Counted from the first letter of the stretch, positions 1 through 11,184 are shown. The stretch: DNA of 64,000 nt from Acanthochlamys bracteata (GCA_019914995.1 CM034144.1:2697489-2761488); one strand, 5' to 3'. Program-made: numbers and translations. The notes: a model not told the origin generated them from the letters alone.

Positions 1-1707
1 TTGATTCCGGTTCCGGCTTCAAACGAGCAAAAATCGAGTTGTCTCTACCGGGTTACGGCTCGATTTCGGATCCTTGTGTCCATCTCGGCTTCCGATCGAG
101 ATCTGGGCTCGGGTTCGCCTCCGGCCGACTTCGACTCCGTCTTCGAAACGAACAAAATCGAAGTTGTCTCGGCTCGATTTACGGCTCGATTTCGGATCCT
201 AGTGTCCATCTCGGCCGATCGAGATCCGAGGCTCGACCGACCGGCCAAACGAGCAAATCGAGTTGTTTCGCTCGATTACGGCTCGATGTCGGATCGCGTG
301 TCCCTTTCGCCAGGATCGAGATTCGGCTCTATTTCATCTCTCCCGTCGTCCTCGGTGCAGATGTTTTATTGTTGGCACTTGACTCGGTTCAACGGCTGTG
401 ATTCTTGTAGCACTTATCGGCTTCAACGGTGCAGATGCAGTTACCGTCGAAACAAGCAAAATCGAGTTCACCGCTCGGTTACGGCTCGGTTTCTCTCCGG
501 CTTCGACTCCGACTCCGGCCAACTTCGAACTTTTAACTTTTTATAATTTGTTTTGATTTTCGAGGATTTATTTTAATTTTTGATAATTTGTTTTGGTTTT
601 GCCGATCTCTTCTAATTTTTACGGATTTGTTTTTTACGGTGTATTGGAATTTATTTTTACCGTGTATTGGATTTGATTTTAACGGTGTATTGGATTTGAT
701 TTTAAGGTGCAGTGGTTGGATGGATAGTTGCTCTCGAAATTATATGTTGAATGAATGCATGGTTGCCAAAATTGGGACAGGACATTGGTTTCTCAGACAT
801 ACCGTTGGAAATTTTCATATGAGGCAATGATGGGTTTGCGCTTTTTTTTGACTCACTCAGATCGCCTCTCTTAAGCACACACAAAGAAGGTCAATGGATG
901 GCCATGCATGGCAACCATCTGGTGTGACTTTAGAAAAGGGCAAAGTCAGAGAAAAAAAAATGATAGATTATTCATAAGCAGTCGAAAATGAAGTTGTATC
1001 TTTGAATCTCAAAGTGCCTACAAGAAAAAACATGAAACCACCGAGCCTCATTTCCTCCTCCGTCTCTATTGTTTCTTTGTTGTTGATGAATGAATGCAGA
1101 AATCTAGCTCGTGGAGCTCTTGCGAATGTCTCTGTCGTGAAATACTGTAAATGTAATTCCTCATCTGTTGTAAATCTTCTTTTCCGCTGGAAATGTAACA
1201 AGATTTTTCTCCTGTAATTCTCTTACAATAATTTCTTTGTAATTTCTCTACTGTAATTCGATTTGCATTGTAATTTTCTTCGACGCTGTTAATACAAATT
1301 CTTTATAAATTGCTGAGATAATCTGCACTATTATCATCAAATCTAATAAAAATAAAACATAAAAGACAAAAGCAAAAAAATTACATTATCGCTTAAAATT
1401 AACCGAAACATATTAGCTAAAAACTTAATAAAAGCATATCGCAATAAACGTAACAATAATAGACGATTGAAAGTGATCCACGCAATCAACGAACGTATGA
1501 TCCATGCACTGCATAATTATAACTCACAAATTAAAAATTAGTTATATTTTAATCACAGTTCTATGTTTTAATCACAACTCATTTAATCACATTAAACGCT
1601 AGCACAGTGACCACCTACCTTTCTCCCACGCTGTTTTTCCGTCTTGCTCTCTGTTTCTCGCGCCTCTACTTCAGTTGCTCTTTCATTTCGTTCTTTTTCT
1701 TTCATTA
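1..1707 (+). repeat. Left terminal inverted repeat of the MULE
   Basis: Bases 20-361 are three degenerate units sharing the anchor gatcgagat at 94, 217 and 314. Bases 540-720 are T-rich. Bases 840-1,710 match the right arm in inverse orientation and end in a CT-rich stretch next to the transposase leader. Open frames in the CpG-rich part are shared with the other arm and show no known domain, so I do not call them genes. Confidence 0.85.
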
Positions 1708-1811
1708 TTCGCCAAACGAGCTTAGTTAAATCTCAATACAAATATTTCACTATATTTCTTATTCTTCTGTGTACAATTCGTCACAGCTTCTGAGCTCTTC
1801 TTTTCTTCTCC

Positions 1812-4507
1812 ATGGATCAACACGTTGAAGGTGTGTACCTAACATATTTTTTAATAATATGATTTTTTGTTTTAATATCGTATTACTGGATTTAAAACAC
1901 GCATAATAAAATACTATCTGAATCTTTGTTACTTTTCTTAATTTTTAAAATATTGAAAGTGGAACAGAACAATGAATGAACGAAGAACAAAATTTTTTTT
2001 AAAAGAATACATCTTTGTGATGCTAAAGCTTTTTAGATTTTTAACGCAATTCTGTTTTTATAGCGTTCCAAACAAATCCAACCGAGTGTTCTACTTCATC
2101 AACTCAGAATGTAAATGCAGAGAAGGACAAGTCACCATGCTTGGATATGGTTTTTTCAACTCTTGAAGCTGCAAAAGAACTTTATATATATTATGGAAGA
2201 GCAACCGGATTTAGCGCTGTTATTCGAAGTACAGAGAAAAAAAAAGGTTCCGATGAAGTCAATGCATGTCTAATGACTTGTCAGCGTTTTGAAAATTATA
2301 GGGAGCATGGCAAAAAACAAACCGATGAGGGGTCCAAAAGAGAAGCTACTGAGAAGAGAAGAAGGTCTACAGTGAAATATGGATGTCCTGCCAGAATGAA
2401 AGTGACAAAGCAACCAACTAGATCGTGGAAGGTGACTCAATATATTGATGAGCATAATCATAATTTTGTCAGTCCAGCGAAGAGGATACGAATGCCTGTC
2501 TGTAAACATATGCCAGCTGCAGCTAAGATGTTAATCGACTCATTTCGTGACGAAGGTATACCCGTGAATAAAGTTGTAGATATTCTCGATGGATCACAGA
2601 TTGGTTTTGATGACAGAGATTGTTGGAATCATTTGGGACCATCGAAAGAATACAAAAAATCTGTCCAAGGGGATGCCACAGCAGTGCTCAATTTTTTTAA
2701 GAAGAAGAGCATAAAAGATCAGAATTTTTTTTATGCAATACAAATGGATAGCGAAGCAAGGGCAATAAACTTTTTTTGGGTTGATGGTCGATCACGCATG
2801 CAGTTTGAGTATTTTGGTGATGTACTGTTTTTCGATACAACGTATCGTACGAATGTGTATGAGATGCCGTTTGCCCCATTTACTGGAGTTAATCATCATA
2901 TGCAGTCGATTCAGTTTGGTTGTGCATTACTTTTAGATAAAACGGAAGAGTCCTTCGTTTGGCTGTTTGAGACATGGCTTGCAGCTATGGGGGGCGTGCT
3001 CCATCTTCTATCATTACGGATTAAGATCGGGCTATGACTGCAGCAGTTGAGAAGGTATTTCCTACTACACGACATCGATTTTGCTTATGGCATGTGATGA
3101 AGAAATTTTCTGAAAAATTTCCACATGTTTATTTCAAAAAATCACAATTCAAAAAAGATATTCGAATGTGTATTCGGGAAACTTATACTCCTTGTGCTTT
3201 TGAATCGAGATGGAATGAATTGATATGTAAGTACAATTTGGAAGAGAACGAATGGCTACAGGAGTTGTATGACATTCGACAAAAATGGGCTCCAGTTTAT
3301 CATTTAGATATTTTTTATACCGGTATGAACACTACAGAACGTTCTGAAGGTATGAACTCTGTTTACAATAATTTTTTCCACCCAACTACAACTGTTTGTG
3401 AGTTTGTAGTGAAGAACGATAAGTGTTTGGCTAAAATTATTGAAAAGGAAAAGAAAGAAGATTATATTAGCGAACACTCTAACCGTATTGTTGATGGTCA
3501 TGCCTTTCTTTTGAAGAATGCAGCAAATGTATATACTAGAAATGTGTATGACAAATTCAAAAGAGAATTTGAAAAAGCTCAAGCAGAGTATATCCTATAT
3601 GATGATGAAAAGTGTAGTGATGGATTCATGACTTACATATATAAATCTCGAGTTTTCGGTGACGATTGTTCATGGATGGTCAGATTCAATCATACCACAA
3701 AGTAAGGTTATTGTGAATGCAAATTATTTGAATTTGTAGGAATTCCTTGTGGACATCTTTTAAAAATTTTTCAATCCCGTGATATGGAAATACCGGTTAA
3801 CTTCATTCTCGAGAGGTGGATGAAACGAGCCAGTAAATATAGAGTTGAGTATGATGGTGGAGCAGTAAGAGGGCATGAAAATTCTGATTTGCTGAGAACT
3901 ACCCAACTTCTAAAGATTTCTAGCCAGTTGTGTTATGACGCAGGTGAAGCAGACGAGACTTTCCAATTGATGTTTCAAACATTACAAAAATTATCATTGC
4001 AAATCAATGAAGTAAAGATGACTAATGAGAGCTCAAAAGTCAATTCATACACTGGCAACGACAGCTCTCAAGGTGGTGTTAATGCATCTCAAATTCTACT
4101 TTTGAATCCAAATATTTCACAGACCAAGAGAAGAAAAAAAGAAGTAAAAGCTTCATTAAATGTTGGTAGTAGTAGAATAAAAAGTGGTTTGGAGAAATCT
4201 CTTGTAAGAGCTAAAGCAAAGATATACAGGAGATGTACATGTTGTAACAAGATTGGTGTTAAACACGACAAACGAAATTGTCCTAACAATCTAAATAGAA
4301 AGAAAAAAATAAGTAAGTATAATTGCTACTTAATCTTTTCTCCTAATTTACTATCTTTTCGGATTAAAATTAGTGTTAACTTTTGTTAAAATTTCTTACT
4401 TGACAGTCATTGATGAAGATGCCGACGACGAAGACAAACACAGTGAAGATAATGAAATTATACATAACGACAGTGGTGATGAATTATCAATAGGTGATGA
4501 TTTTTAG
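1812..4507 (+). pseudogene. FAR1/FHY3-type MULE transposase, broken by one frameshift and two stops
   Basis: The model has three exons: 1812-1830, 2064-4312 and 4407-4507. Exon 1 gives MDQHVE, and the G|CG junction restores an Ala codon in frame. In order, the protein has a FAR1 DNA-binding domain (Cys pairs near 2,265-2,390 and an EHNHNF motif near 2,450), then a MULE transposase core with FFDTTYRTN near 2,830, TDxDRAM near 3,017-3,036 and TERSEGMNS near 3,333. A SWIM zinc finger (CEC...PCGH, 3,712-3,760) follows, then a CTCC...C knuckle near 4,235-4,280 and an acidic tail ending DDF. The breaks are a one-base frameshift in the G run at 2,989-2,994, TAA at 3,022-3,024 where relatives usually have Gln, and TAA at 3,703-3,705 just before the SWIM finger. 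It is otherwise well preserved, so inactivation may be recent. A domesticated FAR1 gene is unlikely because the gene sits between transposon arms. Confidence 0.85.
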
Positions 4508-4720
4508 ATTAATCTATGAAGCTGGATGACTGTTGTTCAAATGTAAATTTTGTATAGCTATCATATGTAAATTATAGTTTTGTTCAACTGTAAAAGTTGT
4601 ATGGGTTTTGTTTTGAGATATAAGCTCATTTTTTATTTTTGTATTATTTTCTTGCTTATAACGTTATTGCTTATAATAGTACTAGTATTTGAATTGAGAT
4701 TAAAAGCAAATTAGAGAAAA

Positions 4721-6640
4721 AATGAAAGAAAAAGAACGAAATAACAAAAGAAAGAAACAGAGAGCCAGAGAGAAACAGAGCGGGAGAGATACAACGCGGG
4801 AAAGAGTAGGTGTAGCATTTAAGAACATATGAATACGGTGATTAATGAGTTGTGAATAAAACGATAAGATAAGAATGCTGACACATAATAAGTATTTAAT
4901 TAGTGAGTTATTATAAGGATGTTGTACGTTGCTACGTTCAGCGTTATTATAAGAATTCGGTAAGTTTTTAACTAATATGTTTCGGTTAATTTTAAACGAT
5001 AATGTAATTTTTTTGCTTTTGTCTTTTATGTTTTATTTTTATTAGATTTGATGATAACAGTGCAGATTATCTCAGCAATTTATAAAGAATTTGTATTAAC
5101 AGCGTCGAAGAGAATTACAATGCAAATCGAATTACAGTAGAGAAATTACAAAGAAATTATTGTAAGAGAATTACAGGAGAAAAATCTTGTTACATTTCCA
5201 GCGGAAAAGAAGATTTACAACTGATGAGGAATTACATTTACGATTTCACTTAGCGAGAGACATTCGTAAGAGCTCCACGAGCTAGATTTCTGCATTCATT
5301 CATCAACAACAAAGAAACAATAGAGACGGAGGAGGAATGAGGCTCGGTGAGTTTCATGTTTTTCTTGAGGCACCGAGATTCAAAGATACAACTTCATTTC
5401 AGACTGCTTAGAACAATCCATCATTTTTTCCCTCTCTGCACTGCCTTTTCTAAAGTCACAGCTGCAGTGGTTGCCATGCATGGCCATCCCGACTGCCTTG
5501 CTGTGTGCTTAAGAGAGGCAGTGCAGAGTGAGTCAAAAAAAAACTGCAAATCCCATCATTGCCTCATATGAAAATTTCCAACAGCTGTAATACAGGAAAC
5601 CAATGTCCCGTCCCAATTTTGGCAACCATGCATTCATTCAACATATAATTTCCGAGCCAACTATCCATCCAACCACTGCACCTTAAAATCAAATCCAATA
5701 CACCGTTAAAATCAAATCCAATACACGGTAAAAATAAATTCCAATACACCATAAAAAACAAATCCGTAAAAATTAGAAGAGATCGGTCAAAACCAAAACA
5801 AATTATCAAAAATTAAAATAAATCCTCGAAAATCAAAACAAATTATAAAAAGTTAAAAGTTCGAAGTTGGCCGGAGTCGGAGTCGAAGCCGGAGAGAAAC
5901 CGAGCCGTAACCGAGCGGTGAACTCGATTTTGCTCTTTTGGACGGTAACTGCATCTGCACCGTTGAAGCCGATAAGTGCTACAAGAATCACAGCCGTTGA
6001 ACCGAGTCAAGTGCCAACAATAAAATATCTGCACCGAGCCGGACGAAGCCGGAGATGAAATAGAGCCCGAATCTCGATCACAAGCCGAAAGGGACACCGC
6101 GATCCGACATCGAGCCGTAACCGAGCCGAAACAACTCGATTTGCTCGTTTCGAAGCCGGAGTCGAGCTCAGATCTCGATCGAAAGCCGAGATGGACACCA
6201 GGATCCGAAATCTGAGCCGTAACCGAGCCGAGACAACTCGATTTTGCTCGTTTCGAAGCCGTAGTCAAAGTCGGCCGGAGGCGAACCTGAGCCCGGATCT
6301 CGATCGAAAGCCGAGATGGACATAAGGATCCGAAATCGGAGCCGTAACCCAGCCGAGATAACTCGATTTTTGTTCGTTTCGAAGCCGGAACCGGAATCAA
6401 AATCGGAGACGAAATCGAGCCGAGATCTTGATCAAAAAGCCGAACGAAAACCGGAATCACAAAATTGAGCCGCCAAGAATTCGATTCCGGCTTGAATCGC
6501 GAAATCGAGCCGGTCGGAGAACTCGATTCGGCTCGGGGAGGAGAAGACGCGAGCGCCGCTGCAGACAGATGAAGAAAAAAGATCAAGTGAACGAATAAAA
6601 CCCTCGTCCGCTGCTTACTAGTTTTATTCCTCATCGTTCA
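4721..6640 (-). repeat. Right terminal inverted repeat of the MULE
   Basis: This is the inverse of the left arm. It carries four spaced copies of the CpG-rich unit, with atctcgatc-like anchors at 6,071, 6,172, 6,297 and 6,425 (spacing 101, 125 and 128 bp). The copies extend further out than the left arm, which is cut by the window edge. A minus-strand open frame of 263 codons (5,843-6,634) runs through the array. Its Ser/Arg-rich product is what a CpG-rich repeat would give by chance, and I see no domain in it. Confidence 0.8.
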
Positions 6641-6720
6641 TCTGCACCGTTGAAAAATTAAATGAAACAATCACAGCCGTTGATCCTAGACCTGTGCCTA
6701 CAGAAAAATATGTGTACAAA

Positions 6721-6748
6721 GGGATGGGATGTGCCTACATCCCATCCC
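6721..6748. repeat. Perfect 12-bp palindrome, then an (AT)n microsatellite
   Basis: The arm gggatgggatgt and its exact complement are separated by a 4-base loop (gcct). An AT dinucleotide run follows at about 6,752-6,778. It lies at the probable outer edge of the MULE and may be a remnant of a small nested element. Confidence 0.7.
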
Positions 6749-6779
6749 ATAAATATATATATATATATATATATATAAT

Positions 6780-7955
6780 ATTTTTTTTTTATAAAAGATT
6801 TTATTCAAAAAATTTTAAATAAAATTTTGCTAAAGATTTGTTTTTATCTTAAGTACTTTCAAATGACGCCAATCTTCTATTAACTAATTTTGCTGGAAAC
6901 GAGTTAAGAGAGATTGTTACAAAACAAGATAAAAATCTAATTAAATAAGTATTCTACAAGAGTCTAATTAACTAAAATTTGAGATAAATCAAATAAAGTT
7001 CAAATTATTAAATTATTTAAATTATTAACATTTGAGTTTTGTGGTTACCAAACTATTTAAAATTTTCATTTAAAAAATATTTTAATAAAATAAAGACTCT
7101 AATCTATAAATATATGATATATTTGAAGAAATAATCAATATAAAAATATCTTTATTTTCTTTGATTTTACTTATAATTGTATTTACTACTCTTTTTGATT
7201 TTCTGTAATTTACTTTTAAGTTACTAGTTTGATTCTTGTCAAATTGTACGAAGGTATACCTTCTTAAGACAAAGTTGGCTTATTTCGATTTACGTAATTG
7301 CTGCAAAACACTATAACATTGAGACGAACTTAACTGCCACTTATTTTTGTAAAACTGAAGTTCTTGAAATTATAGAAACTAATTAGCGACGATGATATCA
7401 ATTTTAACGAGTTTTATATCAGAATTATCATTAAGATAGTTATCATTTTTGGATATGAAAAAGGGTCTAGTAGAAAGCACTTACGAGAGTGCCTATTATC
7501 AAACATTGAAAGTGTATCTCCTACTCATCTCCACAACATTGAAAAAGAAAAAAAGAATATACACAAAAAATACTCTAAATCAATATTTGATGCTATTACT
7601 CAGAAATGAGAATAAATAATAGGTTCACATGCATGGGTTGCATCGGGTAAAATGCTGCAATAACGAGTGGGCTCGCGGCTCGTCATGGGGATGCTGCAAT
7701 TGGAACACGGATTTCATGCACTAGTGTTGACTAGTGGCATCACCTACGTAAACAGCTGGAAGTTTTCTTGCCAAACTTTTGAGATTGAGATAGCTCAAGA
7801 TAACATTGATTTATTTGAGGAAACATCGATCACTAGATTAAGAAAACTGAAAAGAGTTAATCCTCTAGGCATATTTGGCTTTCCATAATTAAGATGGATG
7901 GATACTGAAACATAGACGTTTGGAGATCAAATAATGAAAACGAGGAGCAGCAAAA
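6780..7955. other. AT-rich intergenic stretch, no gene recognised
   Basis: The sequence is strongly AT-rich with many short A and T runs. The short open frame at 7,667-7,888 has no recognisable domain. I see no RNA gene or clear repeat boundary here. Confidence 0.5.
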
Positions 7956-7959
7956 GATT

Positions 7960-8610
7960 TTGCGAGTCAACCTACTAAGCATTGTTCAGTTGAAGCATAT
8001 GCCAATGCAATTACGCCTTCGCGTACCTCTCGGTGAACGAACGGCAGTCCACTTCAACATGCTTCATTTTCTCGTAAAAAAACATCATTATGGCAATTTA
8101 AACTGAAGTTTTATCTTGCGAAATCATGGAGAATGTGAGGTCGTTGATAGATACACCCATATCTTGAAGCAACGTACCCACTTAACTTCTGCTAAAGGAA
8201 CTGAAAGAGCTTTATATTCAACTTTGAACTAAACAAGCAACATAGCTCGTTTGCTTTCTGCTCTTCCATGAATCAACGAATCACAATAGAAAATGCAATA
8301 CCCGGTTGTAGATCTTCTATCATTTATCCTTGTCTAATCTGTATAAAACAGCAAAGCAACTCAATCTTGACGTCGATGGAAATAAAAAAATTTCTGAAAT
8401 CCCTCATATATATCTTTATTCTGAGAACTGCAACAAAATGATCTTATATATACGCGCATGAGTCTTATCGCTTGCAATCCACCACACAATTCCTGGGAGG
8501 TAAATCGATAGGATCTTATCCATGAATCCTACTTAGGCATCTAGTTCTTCCTTGATTGCTGCTTGCCAAAGAGTGATAGACGATACTTCGTAGCTCGTAA
8601 GCGTAAAGGA
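7960..8610 (-). pseudogene. Decayed Ty1/copia polyprotein fragment (RT start and RNase H)
   Basis: On the minus strand, bases 8,550-8,585 read WQAAIKEELDA, the usual start of copia reverse transcriptase. A DLPPRN-like motif follows near 8,490-8,510. From about 8,330 downward come RRSTTGYCIF, then VEYKALSV near 8,190-8,215 (copia RNase H usually has EAEYRAL), then KHVEVDC near 8,040-8,060 (usually KHIEVDC). Frames shift between motifs and stops are frequent. Most of the RT is missing, so a large internal deletion has joined its start to RNase H. No LTRs were found for this copy. Confidence 0.65.
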
Positions 8611-8707
8611 TAGTTGACAAGTAGCAATAAACGCAAGTCATGAAGACTGATTGGTAGAATTTTGACTAAATCTGAGCACCAAGGCTTCGCAATAGGTTCT
8701 TTAGAGA

Positions 8708-8750
8708 GACTCGTTAATCACTTGGTGTAGGTTCAGTAGTCAGATTGGAG
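8708..8750 (+). repeat. Left copy of the 44-bp direct repeat flanking the gypsy complex
   Basis: This 43-base block begins gactcgttaatcacttgg and ends cagattggag. It recurs at 14,874-14,917 just outside the 3' LTR with two substitutions and one extra base. It is much longer than the 4-6 bp that gypsy integrases normally duplicate. Confidence 0.8.
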
Positions 8751-8858
8751 CATGACTGAGAGGAGCATGCAAGTCGGGAATTTAATTAGTTCTTCTTACC
8801 TGTAGTTCTACTTAATATTCTTAGAAATTTAAGTTGTATCAACTTAGTATCAGAGTTT
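8751..8858 (+). repeat. Partial LTR (3' end) plus primer-binding region
   Basis: It starts inside the LTR at catgactgagagg and ends ttgtatca at 8,841, matching the ends of both complete LTRs. The next bases, acttagtatcagagtt, resemble the plant tRNA-iMet primer site TGGTATCAGAGC. It is truncated on the left against the 44-bp flanking repeat. Confidence 0.75.
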
Positions 8859-9251
8859 GAGAAAGATTCTTCTCTAATACAAACTCTTCTACTTAGAAGT
8901 CCTTCGGACATCTCCATACTGATACAAACTCTCCTACTTAGGAGTTCTACTGACATTTAATCCAAATACTAAAATTTCTAATGGACTAAAACACCTAAAT
9001 TGCAAGAGGTCTTATTTGGCACCCGGATGCCTTTTGCTCCTGTTGCTGCATTTGGTTCTCTCTTACTAAACCAAGTGCAGCACCACCACAGACTTCTTTG
9101 GAGTCCTCAAGTTACACACCCTGGACACTTCCGACAACTGGTTGCCAGCCTGGTGCTCCGGCGAAGCCTATCTCTAACTTCTTTCTTCACTTCTTTTTTT
9201 GTATTCCTCTGGACCTCCTCTGGTTCGTCCTTATTGTTGTCCATCATGTCA
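8859..9251 (-). repeat. Inverted LTR copy, lacking its 3' part
   Basis: Reverse-complemented, this matches the 5' and middle parts of the LTRs at 9,327 and 14,358. It carries the same 45-bp internal duplication as the 3' LTR. Its LTR terminus is at 9,251 (catgtca). The 108-codon open frame at 9,000-9,326 is antisense LTR sequence, not a gene. Confidence 0.8.
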
Positions 9252-9326
9252 TTCCCCTCTCCTAGAAATTCGGCATCGTCCTCGAAGCCGAGCAAAGGAA
9301 GCTCCTCGCTTATAGCAACCTCCTAA
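9252..9326 (-). repeat. Inverted polypurine tract and 3' internal end of a second gypsy copy
   Basis: It reads ttcccctctcc and continues as the complement of about 14,280-14,357, the sequence just upstream of the plus-strand 3' LTR. It stops abruptly at 9,326 where the plus-strand 5' LTR begins. Confidence 0.75.
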
Positions 9327-9799
9327 TGATATGATGGACAGCAATAAGGACGAACCAGAGGAGGTCTAGAGGAATACAAGAGAAAAAGTGAAGAAACAAG
9401 TTGGAGATAGGCCTCGCCGGAGCATCAGGCTCGCAGCCAGTTGTCGGAAGTGTTCAGGGTGTGTACCCTAAGGACTCCAAAGGAATCAAAGGTGGTGCTG
9501 CACTTGGTTCAATAAGAGAGAACCAAGTGCAGCAACAGGAGCAAAAGGCACCCGGGTGTCAAATAAGACCTCTTGCAATGTAGGTCTTTTAGTCCATTAG
9601 GAACTTTTAGTGTTTGAATTAAATGTCAGTAGAACTCCTAAGTAGAAGAGTTTGTATTAGGAAAGAGTTTCTTTCATTATAACCACTACAAGTATAAATA
9701 AAGGAGGGCATGACTGAGAGGAGCATACAAGTTGGGAATTTAGTTAGTTCTTCTTAACTGTAGCTCTACTTAGTATTCTTAGAAATTTAAGTTATATCA
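9327..9799 (+). repeat. 5' LTR of the gypsy element
   Basis: It begins TGATAT and ends ATATCA, a perfect 6-bp terminal inverted repeat with the TG...CA ends expected of an LTR. A TATA-like box (tataaata) is near 9,692. It is 473 bp against 516 bp for the 3' LTR and lacks one copy of the 45-bp duplication. The next bases, acttagtaacagagc, are a degenerate tRNA-iMet primer site. Confidence 0.9.
9497..9533 (+). repeat. Perfect 14-bp hairpin inside the 5' LTR
   Basis: The arms gctgcacttggttc and gaaccaagtgcagc are separated by a 9-base loop. The same region in the 3' LTR (around 14,528-14,565) has mismatches. Confidence 0.75.
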
Positions 9800-9822
9800 A
9801 CTTAGTAACAGAGCTCAGGTTC

Positions 9823-11180
9823 ATGAAGAACAAGAGAGCTGCTACACCCGTTCCCCCCACACCCTAGAATCATCATCCACCATTACCACTGAAAACAATA
9901 TGCAGAGATCACCATTACCAACCTCTGCTAGATCAAAGAAAAGTCAGGAAGAGGCTAACAACTAGGAACGTCTAAACAAAATGGAAAGAAGGATTTCTCA
10001 ACTGAATACCTTGACAAAAAAAGTGGACTACCTCACGGGCATGGTGTTAGGCATACAATGTGGAAGGATGCAAGAGTCACCTAGCATTGGTCCATCGAAA
10101 AATCAAATTCCTAACAAACAATCCCAAGAAGAGACTAGTACTTTTCATCATACACCTAACCCGAACAGCCAAGATCAGCGCTGGCCACAAACACCCCTTG
10201 CACTCTTGAAACAATCTCCCGTTTCAGCTGGCCCAATGAACTATTCAACCCCGTCTAGTCAAAACCAGCAGAGGAACCTTGAGGCTTATTATCTAAACCA
10301 AACAGCCACCCAGAAAAAACCAACAAACTGCATATTATCTTTAGCACTTTAACCAAGGGATAGGGAAATATACTAGTTTCAATTTTTTGACGGATCAGAA
10401 CTAGTAGAGTGGATGTACTACGCTGATAAGTACTTCTACTTCTATCTCATTCCTCATTGGGGACGAGTGGGGATAGCTATTATGCACCTACAGGACGAGG
10501 CTAACAGGTGGTACTAAAGTTTTGAACGTGATCGGCCACAACATACACGAGAGGAGCTGAAGGAAGCAGCAATGAGGCATTTTGGTCCTTTGGCGTTTGG
10601 AAATCCCAATTACTCCATGCACTAGCTTCGACAAACGGGTTCTCTAAGTGAGTACCTAACCGTCTTTGAGGAACTTAGGGTCCGCCTACCACACACCACG
10701 GAGGATGATTTGATAGGAAGATTGTGTGGAGGGCTCTCTACAAGGTTAGCCATGGATGTCATGACATCGAGACCCAATGATATACAAACACCATATCTAC
10801 TAGCAAGGATGTATAAGCATAAATTTTTAGTTGAGCCCAGCCAGCAACGCAACAAATTGAGCTACTCACAGCAGCAAAGCTTAACCCCTTATACAACTAG
10901 CAGAACTACGGGACAGGGAGCAATGAGCACCTCAGTTTCTAGCAGCAATATACAAAGCTCGAGGCTGAAAGCATCATCATTGTTAGTAGCTGATATTAAT
11001 ACTCGACGCTCAAAGAGGCAATGTTTTTATTGTGATGACAAGTATGAGCGTGGATATAAGTGCTCAACTCGGTTATACTCAATTTTTATCAGCAGCCTAC
11101 TAGAAGAGAAGGGTGAACAAATAACCGAAGAGGAGGAGCTAGTAGAAGATGCCACAATGTCCCTTAGTGCCATGAACGGT
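9823..11180 (+). pseudogene. Gypsy gag (capsid/nucleocapsid), decayed
   Basis: Frames at 9,981-10,352 and 10,373-11,180 read as a gag protein. First comes a coiled-coil-like segment (ERRISQLNTLTKKVDYL). Then comes the retrotransposon gag domain, from FFDGSELVEWM at about 10,385 through the HLQDEANRWY motif near 10,490-10,516, which is followed by a stop. A zinc knuckle lies at 11,022-11,063 (CFYCDDKYERGYKC), in which the usual His of CCHC is Tyr. In-frame stops occur before 9,981, after 10,352 and in the middle of the gag domain. No functional product is expected. Confidence 0.75.
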
Positions 11181-11184
11181 ATGG

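Larger units (their letters stand above)
1..6750 (+). mobile_element. Mutator-like (MULE) DNA transposon with very long terminal inverted repeats
   Basis: Two inverted arms of more than 1.7 kb enclose a FAR1-type transposase gene. The left arm runs from before base 1 to about 1,707. The right arm runs from about 4,721 to at least 6,430. Many blocks match when one arm is reverse-complemented, for example the motif tttcggttaattttaaacg at 4,980-4,998 against 1,394-1,412. The outer 550 bp or so of each arm is rich in CpG and the inner 1.1 kb is AT-rich. Long TIRs with a MULE/FAR1 transposase are typical of the Mutator superfamily. The left end and its 9-bp target duplication lie outside the window, and the right end is uncertain between about 6,560 and 6,750. 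The transposase is broken, so this copy is not autonomous. Confidence 0.85.

Noticed and set aside
1-546. Open frames of 120-181 codons at the left edge
   Set aside because: They lie in the CpG-rich repeat of the transposon arm, occur again in the other arm, and show no domain. The repeat is simply poor in stop codons.
9000-9326. 108-codon plus-strand frame
   Set aside because: It is the antisense strand of an inverted LTR and part of the gypsy 3' internal end.
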